DNA of 64,000 nt from Streptacidiphilus sp. P02-A3a (GCF_014084105.1 NZ_CP048289.1:2241922-2305921), one strand, 5' to 3'; shown: positions 8,073 through 17,259, numbered from the stretch's first letter. The notes: generated by a model not told the origin, from the letters alone. Numbers and translations are program-made.

Positions 8073-8746
8073 GCACCGACGAGCAGGCCATCAGGGTGAT
8101 GGTGGTCGACGACCACCCGATGTGGCGCGAGGCGGTCGCCCGCGACCTCGCCGACGCGGGCTACCAGGTGGTCGCCACCGCCGGGGACGGGCAGGAGGCG
8201 GTCCGCCGCGCCCCGGCCGCCGCCGCCCACGTGGTGGTGCTCGACCTGAACCTGCCGGACCTGCCCGGCGTCGAGGTCTGCCGCCGGCTGATGGGCCACG
8301 CCACGCCGCCCCGGGTACTGGTGCTGTCCGCCAGCGGCGAGCACGCGGACGTGCTGGAGGCGGTGAAGTCCGGCGCGACCGGCTACCTGGTGAAGTCCGC
8401 CAGCCGGGCGGAGCTGCTGGACGCGGTGCGCCGCACCGCCGAGGGCGACCCGGTGTTCACCCCGGGCCTGGCCGGCCTGGTGCTCGGCGAGTACCGCCGG
8501 CTGGCCGCCGAACCGGCCCCCGCCGACGCCCGTACCCCGGCCGCCCCGCAGCTCACCGACCGGGAGACGGAGGTGCTGCGGCTGGTCGCCAAGGGCCTGT
8601 CGTACAAGCAGATCGCCGACCGGCTGGTGCTGTCGCACCGCACCGTGCAGAACCACGTGCAGAACACCCTGGGCAAGCTCCAGCTGCACAACCGGGTGGA
8701 ACTGGTCCGCTACGCCATCGAGCGCGGCCTGGACGACGGCCGCTGA
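8069..8746 (+). CDS. macR: Response regulator, NarL/LuxR type (MacR-like)
   Basis: The 225-residue protein has a receiver domain with the acidic pair in Val-Val-Asp-Asp-His-Pro, phosphorylation site Asp59 and Lys in Val-Lys-Ser-Ala near residue 110, then a linker and a LuxR-type helix-turn-helix (from Leu-Thr-Asp-Arg-Glu-Thr-Glu-Val-Leu). It is coupled to the kinase by a 4-nt overlap, so the two form one signalling pair. I recall that S. coelicolor MacR binds the palindrome TGAGTAC-NN-GTACTCA at promoters of membrane and lipoprotein genes; two related boxes occur in this window near 33.9 kb. Confidence 0.87.
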   Translation: MSTDEQAIRVMVVDDHPMWREAVARDLADAGYQVVATAGDGQEAVRRAPAAAAHVVVLDLNLPDLPGVEVCRRLMGHATPPRVLVLSASGEHADVLEAVKSGATGYLVKSASRAELLDAVRRTAEGDPVFTPGLAGLVLGEYRRLAAEPAPADARTPAAPQLTDRETEVLRLVAKGLSYKQIADRLVLSHRTVQNHVQNTLGKLQLHNRVELVRYAIERGLDDGR

Positions 8747-8842
8747 CCCGGTCCGGTTCCGCCGCCGCACGCCGGGGTCCGCCGAACGCACGCACCGCTA
8801 CCGTGGGATGACGATTCGTCACACTCGGCGGAGGGGGCGGAT

Positions 8843-9868
8843 ATGCACATCGGAGTGCTCACCGGCGGCGGCGACTGCCCCGGTCTGAACGCGGTCATCC
8901 GAGGGATCGTGCGCAAGGGGGTGGAGGTCCACGGCTACCGGTTCACCGGCTTCCGGGACGGCTGGCGCGGGCCGCTGGAGGGCGCGGTCACCCCGCTCGG
9001 CGTGCCCGAGGTGCGCGGGGTGCTGCCGCGCGGCGGCACCCTCCTCGGCTCCTCGCGGACCAACCCGCTCAAGGTCCCGGACGGCATCGGCCGGGTCCGG
9101 GCGAACCTGGCCGCGCACCGGGTGGACGCGCTGATCGCGATCGGCGGCGAGGACACCCTGGGCGTCGCGGCGGTGCTCAGCGAGCAGGGCGTGCCGATCG
9201 TCGGCGTCCCCAAGACCATCGACAACGACCTCAACGCCACCGACTACACCTTCGGCTTCGACACCGCCGTCAACATCGCCACCGAGGCCATCGACCGGCT
9301 GCACACCACCGCCGAGTCGCACAAGCGGGTGCTGGTGGTCGAGGTCATGGGCCGCCACGCGGGGTGGATCGCGCTGCACTCCGGCATCGCCGGGGGCGCC
9401 AACGTCATCCTCATCCCGGAGCAGCGCTTCGACCTGGACCAGGTCTGCGCCTGGGTCGAGCACCGGTTCCGGATCAACTACGCCCCGATCGTGGTGGTCG
9501 CCGAGGGGGCGATGCCGCTGGCCGGGCAGCTGGTGCTGAAGGACGCCACCCGGGACGCCTACGGCCACGTCCGGCTGTCCGGCATCGGCGACTGGCTGGC
9601 CCACGAGATCCAGGTGCGCACCGGCAAGGAGGCCCGCACCACCGTCCTCGGCCACATCCAGCGCGGCGGTACCCCGAGCGCCTTCGACCGCTGGCTGGCC
9701 ACCCGCTTCGGCCTGCACGCGGTGGACGCGGTGCACGACGGCGCCTACGGCACCATGGTCGCGCTGCGCGGCACCGACGTGGTCCGGGTGCCGCTGACCG
9801 AGGCCACCGCCCGGATCAAGACCGTCGACCCGGCCCTGTACGCCGAGTTCGACGTCTTCTTCGGCTGA
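8843..9868 (+). CDS. pfkA: 6-phosphofructokinase (group III PFK)
   Basis: This 341-residue cytosolic enzyme phosphorylates fructose 6-phosphate in glycolysis. It has the PFK motifs Gly-Gly-Gly-Asp-Cys-Pro-Gly-Leu-Asn, Pro-Lys-Thr-Ile-Asp-Asn-Asp with the catalytic Asp, Met-Gly-Arg-His-Ala-Gly-Trp, Ala-Glu-Gly and His-Ile-Gln-Arg-Gly-Gly-Thr-Pro. At the two positions that distinguish donors it has Asp104 (in Gly-Gly-Glu-Asp-Thr) and Lys124, the pair found in pyrophosphate-dependent enzymes; streptomycete relatives at this locus are usually annotated as ATP enzymes, so the donor is left open. ATG 8843 follows CGGAGGGGG. A -10-like TACCGT is at 8799-8804. Confidence 0.92.
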   Translation: MHIGVLTGGGDCPGLNAVIRGIVRKGVEVHGYRFTGFRDGWRGPLEGAVTPLGVPEVRGVLPRGGTLLGSSRTNPLKVPDGIGRVRANLAAHRVDALIAIGGEDTLGVAAVLSEQGVPIVGVPKTIDNDLNATDYTFGFDTAVNIATEAIDRLHTTAESHKRVLVVEVMGRHAGWIALHSGIAGGANVILIPEQRFDLDQVCAWVEHRFRINYAPIVVVAEGAMPLAGQLVLKDATRDAYGHVRLSGIGDWLAHEIQVRTGKEARTTVLGHIQRGGTPSAFDRWLATRFGLHAVDAVHDGAYGTMVALRGTDVVRVPLTEATARIKTVDPALYAEFDVFFG

Positions 9869-10028
9869 TTCGGGGCGATCCGTCCGCTGCCCCGGGGGGG
9901 CGGCCACGGGGCGCCCCGGTGACGCGCATACCATTGTCCGGTTCGCTCGCCTCCGGCCGAGAGCCGCAGAGGCTCCACACAGGAACCGCTGGCAGAGTGT
10001 CGTCCCAGCAGCAATCCGGGAGGACCGC

Positions 10029-11408
10029 ATGACCAGCACCGTCGCGACGCGCACGGCCGCAGATCCGGGACCGGGCTCCGGCCCCGGTCGGCGCGACGCC
10101 GCCGCGCAGGCGCTGCTGACCGCGATCGGCATCGGCGCGGCCCTGGTGGTCTACCTGTGGTGGAGCGACACCGGCGCGATCATCGGCGCCGCGCAGTGGA
10201 TCACCAACGGCGCCCGGCTGTGCGGGCTGCTGGCCGGGTACACCGCGCCGGTGCTGGTGCTGCTGATGTCGCGAATACCGCTGTTGGACCGCACCCTCGG
10301 CACCGACCGGCTGGCCCGCTGGCACGCCATGGGCGGACGCTACATGGTCGGCCTGGTGGTGTCCCACGTCATGCTGATCATCTGGGGCTACTCGCTCACC
10401 GACAACAGCAACGTGGTGCACCAGACCACCGAGATCGTCTTCCACTACCCGGACATGGTCAAGGCGACCCTGGGCACGCTGCTGCTCTTCGGCGTCGGCG
10501 CGGTCTCCGCCCGGGCCGCGCGCCGCCGACTGCGCTACGAGACCTGGTACCACCTGCACCTGGCCACCTACGCGGCGATCGTGCTGGTCTTCTTCCACCA
10601 GCTCAGCAACGGCGACGAGTTCCTGCACGACCCGGCCGCCCGGGTCTGCTGGTACTGCCTCTACCTGGGCGCGGGCGCGGTGATCCTCTGCTTCCGCTTC
10701 GTGCTCCCGGGCCTGGCCGCCGCGCGGCACCGGCTGCGGGTGGCCGAGGTGCGGACCGAGGCCCCGGGCGTGGTCTCGGTCTACGTCACCGGCCGCAGGC
10801 TGGACGAGCTGGCCGCCCGCACCCGGGCCGGGCAGTTCTTCCGCTGGCGCTTCCTCGCCCCCGGGCTGGCCTGGTCGGCGAACCCGTACTCGCTGTCCGC
10901 CCCGCCCGGCGGCGGCTACCTGCGGATCACCGTCCAGGAGCGCGGCGGCCACAGCGGCGCGCTGGCGGCGCTGCGCCCGGGCACCCGGGTCCTGGCCGAG
11001 GGCCCCTACGGGGCGTTCACCGCCGACCGGCGGAGCAGCCCCAAGGTGCTGCTGCTGGCGGGCGGTGTCGGGATCACCCCGCTGCGGGCGCTGTTCGAGA
11101 CGCTTCCGGCCGCGCCCGGCGAGCTGACCCTGGTCTACCGGGCCGGGAGCGAGCAGCGGGTGCTGTTCCGCTCCGAGCTGGAGTCGATCGCCCGGGCGCG
11201 CGGTGCCAGGCTGCACTTCCTGGTCGGCGCGCGGACCGAGATCGGCGAGCCGCTGCAGACCAGGGCGCTGCTCGCGCTGCTGCCCGACCTGCGCGAGCAC
11301 GACGTCTACCTGTGCGGCCCGCAGGGCATGGTCGCCACCGCGCGCGAGGCACTGGACACGGCCGGGGTGCCGCCGCGCCGGATCCACGACGAAGCCTTCG
11401 AGCTCTGA
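10029..11408 (+). CDS. Ferric reductase-like transmembrane flavoprotein (haem/FAD/NAD(P)H)
   Basis: The 459-residue protein has six predicted membrane helices (residues 28-235) with paired histidines (Arg-Trp-His, Ser-His-Val, Tyr-His-Leu-His, Phe-Phe-His) that could hold two haems, as in the ferric reductase/NOX family. The cytosolic part has an FAD site (Asn-Pro-Tyr-Ser-Leu-Ser) and an NAD(P)H site (Gly-Gly-Val-Gly-Ile-Thr-Pro, ending Cys-Gly-Pro-Gln-Gly-Met). It would pass electrons from NAD(P)H across the membrane. The next gene encodes an anchored FMN-binding protein, the likely outside acceptor. ATG 10029 follows GGGAGGACC. There is no ApbE flavinyltransferase gene here. Confidence 0.85.
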   Translation: MTSTVATRTAADPGPGSGPGRRDAAAQALLTAIGIGAALVVYLWWSDTGAIIGAAQWITNGARLCGLLAGYTAPVLVLLMSRIPLLDRTLGTDRLARWHAMGGRYMVGLVVSHVMLIIWGYSLTDNSNVVHQTTEIVFHYPDMVKATLGTLLLFGVGAVSARAARRRLRYETWYHLHLATYAAIVLVFFHQLSNGDEFLHDPAARVCWYCLYLGAGAVILCFRFVLPGLAAARHRLRVAEVRTEAPGVVSVYVTGRRLDELAARTRAGQFFRWRFLAPGLAWSANPYSLSAPPGGGYLRITVQERGGHSGALAALRPGTRVLAEGPYGAFTADRRSSPKVLLLAGGVGITPLRALFETLPAAPGELTLVYRAGSEQRVLFRSELESIARARGARLHFLVGARTEIGEPLQTRALLALLPDLREHDVYLCGPQGMVATAREALDTAGVPPRRIHDEAFEL

Positions 11409-11448
11409 TCCTCCTTCTGTCCGCGACTGTCCGAGAGGTCGGCATGTG

Positions 11449-11862
11449 ATGCGCCGAATCGTCCTCACCGCCGGGGGCACCGCCTTCGGCGTGCTGCTGC
11501 TGCTCGCCGCCAAGCCGCACCAGACCGGCCCGGCCACGGCCTCGGCGGTGGCCGCGCCGCAGGCCGCCGTGTCCGGCCCGGCCACCGGGGTGCACACGGT
11601 GACCGGGGGCGCGGTGAACACCCCGCTCGGCCCGGTCCAGCTGAAGGTGGCCTTCGACGGGACCAGGATCACCGGGGTCACCGTGCTGGAGGAGCCCGAC
11701 AGCACCCCCCGGGACGAGCAGATCAACGCCCAGGCGGTCCCGGTGCTCACCCAGGAGGCCCTGACCGCGCAGAACGCGAACATCGACGGGGTCTCCGGGG
11801 CGACCTTCACCAGCGACGGCTACATCGGCTCGCTACAGAGCGCGCTGGACGCCGCCAAGTAG
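11449..11862 (+). CDS. Exported FMN-binding domain protein
   Basis: This 137-residue protein has a hydrophobic N-terminal segment (residues 3-20), a Pro/Ala linker, and an FMN_bind domain ending with Asp-Gly-Val-Ser-Gly-Ala-Thr-Phe-Thr. Thr119 of Ser-Gly-Ala-Thr is the residue to which ApbE-type enzymes attach FMN through a phosphodiester in this family. The domain should face outside the membrane and take electrons from the upstream reductase. ATG 11449 is used; an in-frame GTG at 11446 is closer to the GAGAGG site at 11433-11438 and could be the true start. It is convergent with the anthranilate synthase gene, leaving 12 nt between stops. Confidence 0.82.
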   Translation: MRRIVLTAGGTAFGVLLLLAAKPHQTGPATASAVAAPQAAVSGPATGVHTVTGGAVNTPLGPVQLKVAFDGTRITGVTVLEEPDSTPRDEQINAQAVPVLTQEALTAQNANIDGVSGATFTSDGYIGSLQSALDAAK

Positions 11863-11874
11863 CGGGCGCGCGGC

Positions 11875-13890
11875 TCACGCGGGCTGCGGCGCCAGCGTCC
11901 GCAGCAGCCCGTCGACGATGGTGACCCCCTCCATGGTCAGCACCGACTCCGGGTGGAACTGCAACCCGGCGAAGCCGGGGCCGCGCACCGCGAAGACGTC
12001 GCCGGTCAGCGGGTCCCGGCTGACCTCGATGTCGCGCTCGGCCAGCCGCAGCTCGTCGGCCGCATCGCAGACGGCGGTGAAGGTGTTGTAGAAGCCCACC
12101 GTCCGCCGCTCGCCGAACAGGTCGATCCGGGCCTGCGTCCCCTGGTACGGCACGGCCTTCCGCCGCAGCGGCAACCCCAGTGCGGCGCACAGCAGTTGGT
12201 GGCTGAGGCAGACCGCGAGCAGGCCGCCGGGGCGGCCGGTGGCCATCAGCTCGCCGACGACCCCCTGGAGCAGCCGCATCTTCGGGTCGGCCAGGTCCGC
12301 CGGGTCGCCCGGGCCCGGGCCCAGCACCAGCGGCCCCTGGTGCGCGGCGATCGCCTCGGCCAGCCCGGGCAGGTCGTAGCGGCGCAGGGTGACCCGGTGG
12401 CCGAGCGAGCGCAGCAGGTGCGCCAGCATCGAGGTGAAGGTGTCCTCGCAGTCGATCACCAGCACCGACTGCCCGTCGGCGGGCGCCGCCTCGGTCCGCA
12501 TCCGCAGCCAGAACGGGGCCAGGTCGGCCCGGCGCGCGTCCAGCGCGGCCTGCACCCGGTGGTGCTCCGCCAGCCTGGGCCGCCGGGCCTCCCGCTCCCC
12601 GGCCGGGCGCGGCGGGACCGCGCCGATCGCACTGAGCACCCCGGCCGCCTTGGCGTGGGTCTCGGCCACCTCGGCGTACGGGTCGGAGTGCCGGACCAGG
12701 GTCGCGCCGACCCGCACCGACAGCCGCCCGGTCGCCGGGTCGATGTCGGCGGTGCGGATCAGGATGGGGGAGTCCAGTGTCTGCGCGCCGCCCGCGGTGC
12801 GGCCGATCAGCGCCAGCGCCCCGGCGTAGTAGCCGCGCCCGGTGGTCTCGTGCCGGGAGATCACCCGGGTCGCGTTCTGCAGCGGGCTCCCGGTGACCGT
12901 GGCCGCGAACATGGTCCGCCGCAGCACCTCGCGCACGTCCAGGGTGGTCCGGCCGCGCAACTCGTACTCGGTGTGGGCGAGATGCGCCATCTCCTTCAGC
13001 CGGGGCCCGAGCACCTGGCCACCGGTGGCCAGGCCACCGCCCCCGAGGGAGACCGCTTCGCTCCCGGCCCCTTCCGGGTCACCCACGGAGCACATCATCT
13101 TCAGCTCCTCGTCGACCACCATGGTCAGCTCCTCCAGCTCCTTGCGGTCGCCCAGGAACGCGAGCAGCGAGTCCAGCGCGGGGCCGGAGGCCGGGTAGCG
13201 GTAGGTGCCGGAGATCGGGTTCATCACCACCGTCCCGGCGGTCTGCCGGACGTGCACCTCGGGGCTGGCGCCCACCAGCACCCTTTCCCCGGTGTGCACC
13301 AGGAACGTCCAGTACGCGCCGCGCTCCCGCTCCAGCAGTCGGCGGAACAGGGTCAGCGCCAGCGCCGGGCGGAAGCCGTCCAGGGTGCCGGTGAAGTCGC
13401 GGCGGATGACGAAGTTCGCCCCCTCGCCCCGGCCGATCTCGTCCGCCACCACCCGCCGGACGATCTCCGCGTAGCGCTCGTCGTCCAGGTCGAAGCCGCC
13501 GTCGGTGAGGGTGACCGGCAGCCGCGGCAGCGCCGCCCGCAGCTCCGCCAGCGGCAGCTGGTAGGACTCGCGCACCCGCAGCGCTTGCAGCGGGGTGCCG
13601 TCGTCCCTGACCTCGAAGCCGCGCTCGCGCAGCTGCCGGTAGGGGACCAGCGCCAGCAGGTCGTGCACCGGGCGGCCGGGCGCGCCCTCGGCGACCGGCA
13701 GCTCGGCCAGCCGGTCGTAGCCGCCGACCTCGCCGAACAGCACCTCGACGGTGTCCGGGGCCAGCCGGGGGGTGCGCCGGTGCAGCAGCGCGAAGGGCTC
13801 GGCGCCCTCCGCCAGCCGGGCGACCAGGGCGGCGGTGCTGCCGGTCGCGGTGCTGTCGGTCACGGGCGGGGCGGGGGGCACACGGTTCAC
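11875..13890 (-). CDS. trpE: Anthranilate synthase, fused TrpE-TrpG
   Basis: The 671-residue protein joins both subunits of the enzyme that makes anthranilate from chorismate and glutamine. Residues 1-450 form the chorismate-binding TrpE part (Pro-Ile-Ser-Gly-Thr, Glu-Glu-Leu-Met-like and Ser-Pro-Glu motifs; Gly-Ser-Pro-Leu-Gln-Asn). Residues 475-671 form a class I glutamine amidotransferase with Cys in Ala-Val-Cys-Leu-Ser-His-Gln and His/Glu in Phe-His-Pro-Glu-Ser. This one-polypeptide form resembles PhzE-like and some actinomycete trp enzymes. GTG 13890 follows GGAAGG. Expression is probably set by the Trp leader peptide and attenuator just upstream. Confidence 0.92.
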   Translation of the reverse strand: MNRVPPAPPVTDSTATGSTAALVARLAEGAEPFALLHRRTPRLAPDTVEVLFGEVGGYDRLAELPVAEGAPGRPVHDLLALVPYRQLRERGFEVRDDGTPLQALRVRESYQLPLAELRAALPRLPVTLTDGGFDLDDERYAEIVRRVVADEIGRGEGANFVIRRDFTGTLDGFRPALALTLFRRLLERERGAYWTFLVHTGERVLVGASPEVHVRQTAGTVVMNPISGTYRYPASGPALDSLLAFLGDRKELEELTMVVDEELKMMCSVGDPEGAGSEAVSLGGGGLATGGQVLGPRLKEMAHLAHTEYELRGRTTLDVREVLRRTMFAATVTGSPLQNATRVISRHETTGRGYYAGALALIGRTAGGAQTLDSPILIRTADIDPATGRLSVRVGATLVRHSDPYAEVAETHAKAAGVLSAIGAVPPRPAGEREARRPRLAEHHRVQAALDARRADLAPFWLRMRTEAAPADGQSVLVIDCEDTFTSMLAHLLRSLGHRVTLRRYDLPGLAEAIAAHQGPLVLGPGPGDPADLADPKMRLLQGVVGELMATGRPGGLLAVCLSHQLLCAALGLPLRRKAVPYQGTQARIDLFGERRTVGFYNTFTAVCDAADELRLAERDIEVSRDPLTGDVFAVRGPGFAGLQFHPESVLTMEGVTIVDGLLRTLAPQPA

Positions 13891-13970
13891 GGCGACGGGC
13901 CTTCCGGGAGCGGAGCTGCGGGCGGTGGGTGGAACCGGCCGTCCCGGGGCGGCCTCCGCGGGGAACGCGA

Positions 13971-13996
13971 AACGGCCGCCCCGAGGGGCGGCCGTT
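13971..13996 (-). terminator. trp attenuator terminator hairpin
   Basis: A perfect 12-bp inverted repeat with a GA centre lies between the leader peptide stop and trpE on the minus strand. Its first RNA arm (13993-13987 core, GGCCGCC) can also pair with GGCGGCC read from 14032-14026 at the end of the leader reading frame, giving a competing antiterminator. Only a short T run follows. Confidence 0.75.
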
Positions 13997-14019
13997 GAGT
14001 CATGCGTGGGAACGCGCGA

Positions 14020-14091
14020 TCAGTGGGCCGCCTCGGGGACGGTCCACCACCAGCTGCGGGAGTGCCGCGCGGCGATCGGGTTCTCAGTCAC
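14020..14091 (-). CDS. trpL: trp operon leader peptide with three consecutive Trp codons
   Basis: A 23-codon frame on the minus strand starts with GTG at 14091-14089 and ends with TGA at 14022-14020. Three TGG codons in a row lie at 14052-14044. The frame ends just before the terminator hairpin, and its last codons contain the strand that can form the antiterminator. Stalling at the Trp codons under tryptophan shortage would free that strand and let trpE be transcribed. A similar Trp-Trp-Trp leader is known to me upstream of a Streptomyces venezuelae trpE. The GTG stands 6 nt after a -10-like TATGGT, so the mRNA may have no 5' leader. Confidence 0.82.
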   Translation of the reverse strand: MTENPIAARHSRSWWWTVPEAAH

Positions 14092-14097
14092 ACCAGG

Positions 14098-14103
14098 ACC
14101 ATA
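14098..14103 (-). promoter_or_regulatory. -10 element of the trp leader promoter
   Basis: TATGGT is read on the minus strand, 6 nt before the leader GTG at 14091. No good -35 is visible. The spacing predicts that transcription starts at or next to the GTG. Confidence 0.5.
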
Positions 14104-14180
14104 GCGGACCGCTGTCCCGCGCGCAGCGGTGTCCACCCGGTGTCTCACCTGACGGGCGTGGGAACACATCACCCGGCTGA

Positions 14181-15548
<1,368 letters not shown>

Positions 15549-15598
15549 GCCCCCGGGGCGAGCCCCGTGACGAGCTCCGTGACGAGCGGAGTGTGACG

Positions 15599-15642
15599 AA
15601 GACCCCTTCGGATCCGGCCAACCGGAACCGAGGGGGTCTTTT
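15599..15642 (+). terminator. Terminator of the DAHP synthase gene
   Basis: A stem of AAGACCCC (15599-15606) with GGGGTCTT (15633-15640), plus an inner pairing of TCCGG with CCGGA, is followed by TTTT. This is the clearest intrinsic terminator in the window. Confidence 0.8.
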
Positions 15643-15661
15643 CGCACCCGAACCGCTTCGG

Positions 15662-15680
15662 TAAGGTTAGCCTTAGCTGA
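15662..15680 (+). promoter_or_regulatory. Iron box (DmdR/IdeR-like) upstream of bfd
   Basis: The 19-bp site TAAGGTTAGCCTTAGCTGA matches the DtxR-family iron-box pattern TTAGGTTAGCCTAACCTAA at 15 of 19 positions by my count. It overlaps a -10-like TAAGGT and lies 24 nt before the bfd start, so iron-bound DmdR/IdeR would block transcription. Confidence 0.7.
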
Positions 15681-15704
15681 CTCGGAGGAGCGGGAGCGGA
15701 ACGT

Positions 15705-15938
15705 ATGTACGTGTGCATGTGCCATGCCGTCACTGAGCAGCGGGTCCGTGAGGAGATAGCGGCCGGGGCGACCACGCCGCGGCAGGTCGCCGGGGGCTGC
15801 AAGGCCGGTACCGACTGCGGTTCCTGCGTCCGTCGGATCCAGGCCATCCTCGGGCACGAGGGCGCCCGTCCCTGCCCGACCGCCCGCCTCGCCGCCCGGC
15901 TGGGCCTCGCCGTGCCCGAGGTCCCCGAGGCCGCCTGA
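15705..15938 (+). CDS. bfd: Bacterioferritin-associated [2Fe-2S] ferredoxin
   Basis: The 77-residue protein has the Bfd cluster ligands at Cys4, Cys6, Cys38 and Cys41, with an extra Cys32. Bfd-type proteins bind bacterioferritin and pass electrons to its haem so that stored Fe(III) leaves as Fe(II). The iron box just upstream predicts expression under iron shortage, when stored iron is needed. Bacterioferritin lies 1.4 kb downstream on the same strand, separated by a secreted protein and a sortase. ATG 15705 follows GGGAGCGGA. The C-terminal 25 residues are a non-conserved tail. Confidence 0.9.
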   Translation: MYVCMCHAVTEQRVREEIAAGATTPRQVAGGCKAGTDCGSCVRRIQAILGHEGARPCPTARLAARLGLAVPEVPEAA

Positions 15939-16099
15939 GTCCGGCCGAGGCCGAGCAATCCATCGGCCGAAAGGGTTGCCTGTACGACCATCGGGTTATC
16001 CTCCGCGCACGGACGGTGATCCTTGCAGTGATCGTCCTGGTGTGTCCCCCGCACCCGGGCTCCCTGCCCGAGGTCCGCACCGGGCGACGGAGGTGCCAG

Positions 16100-16630
16100 G
16101 TGCGCCAGACACTGTCCATAGTCGCCGTCGCTGGGCTCGTCCTAGCGTCCGTGTCCACCGCCGCTCCGGCGGCTTTCGCGTCCAGCGGCGGCAGCGCCGC
16201 CAGCGTCACCCTCTCGCCCTCGGCGGTGCATCCCGGTGACACGGTGCAGATCCAGCTGGACTGCTCGGCCTATTCGAGCCCCAAGCCGGTATGGGGCTCC
16301 TCGTCGGCGTTCGCCGGGCCGGTGAGCCTGCAGCCGCTGTCCGGACAGCCCGGCTTCTACTCGGCCTCGGCCACCGTCAGCGCCTCGATCTCGGCGGGCA
16401 GCTACACCATCTCCGGTGCCTGCGCGGCGGGTGACAGCACCTCGTCGTTCCAGGCCGACCTGACCATCAGCTCCCAGGACGGCGGCCAGATGCCGCAGGG
16501 CCCGGCCCACACCGGCGTCGGCGGCAGCGTCACCGGCGGCGACCTGGTCCAGGAGGCCGGCGGCGGGGCGCTGCTGCTCGCCGCCGCGGTGCTGACCTAC
16601 CGGCACCGGCGCAGCCGCGATGGGAGCTGA
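16100..16630 (+). CDS. Secreted cell-surface protein with C-terminal membrane anchor
   Basis: This 176-residue protein begins with a signal peptide (basic start, hydrophobic core, Ala-Phe-Ala before Ser). The middle is Ser/Thr/Gly-rich and predicted beta-structured, with two cysteines. It ends with a hydrophobic segment and a basic tail (Tyr-Arg-His-Arg-Arg-Ser-Arg), the shape of a sortase substrate, but there is no LPxTG or LAxTG; the nearest candidate is Pro-Ala-His-Thr-Gly about 38 residues from the end. GTG 16100 follows GGAGG with 6-nt spacing. The gene overlaps the sortase gene by 11 nt, so the two are likely to work together. Confidence 0.75.
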   Translation: MRQTLSIVAVAGLVLASVSTAAPAAFASSGGSAASVTLSPSAVHPGDTVQIQLDCSAYSSPKPVWGSSSAFAGPVSLQPLSGQPGFYSASATVSASISAGSYTISGACAAGDSTSSFQADLTISSQDGGQMPQGPAHTGVGGSVTGGDLVQEAGGGALLLAAAVLTYRHRRSRDGS

Positions 16631-17246
16631 GCCCGGCAGCCCCCGTCGCCTCGGCGCCTCGGTCCTGCTGGTCCTCGGACTGGTCCTGCTCGGTCGCGGA
16701 ATGGCTGCGGGGCAACCGCCGCAGCCCTCCGCGGCCGACGCCGGTCCGGGGTCGGCGATGGCGGACGTCCCCGGCGCGCCGCCGCTGCCCGCCTCGCCCC
16801 CGGTCCGGATCCGGATCCCGGCCATCGGTGTGGACGCCCCGCTGACCGGGCTCGGCCTGGACGCCGCCGGGCACCTCGCCACGCCGCCGACCGACCGTCC
16901 GGGCACGGCCGGGTGGTACAGCGGCGGGCCGACCCCGGGCACGACCGGACCGGCGATCATCGCCGGGCACGTCGACAACGCCCACGGCCCCGCCGTCTTC
17001 TACGGCCTCGGCGCGGTGCACACCGGCGACACGGTGGACGTCGAGCGGCGCGACCACCGGACGGCGGAGTTCACCGTGGACGCGGTCGAGGTCTACCCCC
17101 GGTCCGACTTCCCCGACCGGCTGGTCTACGGCCGGACCGACAACCCGGAGCTGCGGCTGATCACCTGCGGCGGGGGCTACACCAGGGCCACCGGGTACCT
17201 GGGCAACGTGGTGGTCTTCGCCCACCTGACCGGACCTGACGGCTGA
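16620..17246 (+). CDS. Class E/F-type sortase
   Basis: The 208-residue protein has an N-terminal membrane anchor (residues 12-32), a Pro/Ala linker, and a sortase domain with His117 in Ala-Gly-His-Val-Asp and nucleophile Cys183 in Ile-Thr-Cys-Gly. It would cut a sorting signal on an exported protein and join it to the cell wall. The conserved Arg expected in the strand after the Cys (Tyr-Arg-x-Asn in relatives I remember) is not there: the sequence is Tyr-Leu-Gly-Asn, and the only nearby Arg is six residues after the Cys. Its start lies inside the upstream surface-protein gene, its probable substrate. Confidence 0.82.
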   Translation: MGAEPGSPRRLGASVLLVLGLVLLGRGMAAGQPPQPSAADAGPGSAMADVPGAPPLPASPPVRIRIPAIGVDAPLTGLGLDAAGHLATPPTDRPGTAGWYSGGPTPGTTGPAIIAGHVDNAHGPAVFYGLGAVHTGDTVDVERRDHRTAEFTVDAVEVYPRSDFPDRLVYGRTDNPELRLITCGGGYTRATGYLGNVVVFAHLTGPDG

Positions 17247-17259
17247 TTGGTAGCACTGG

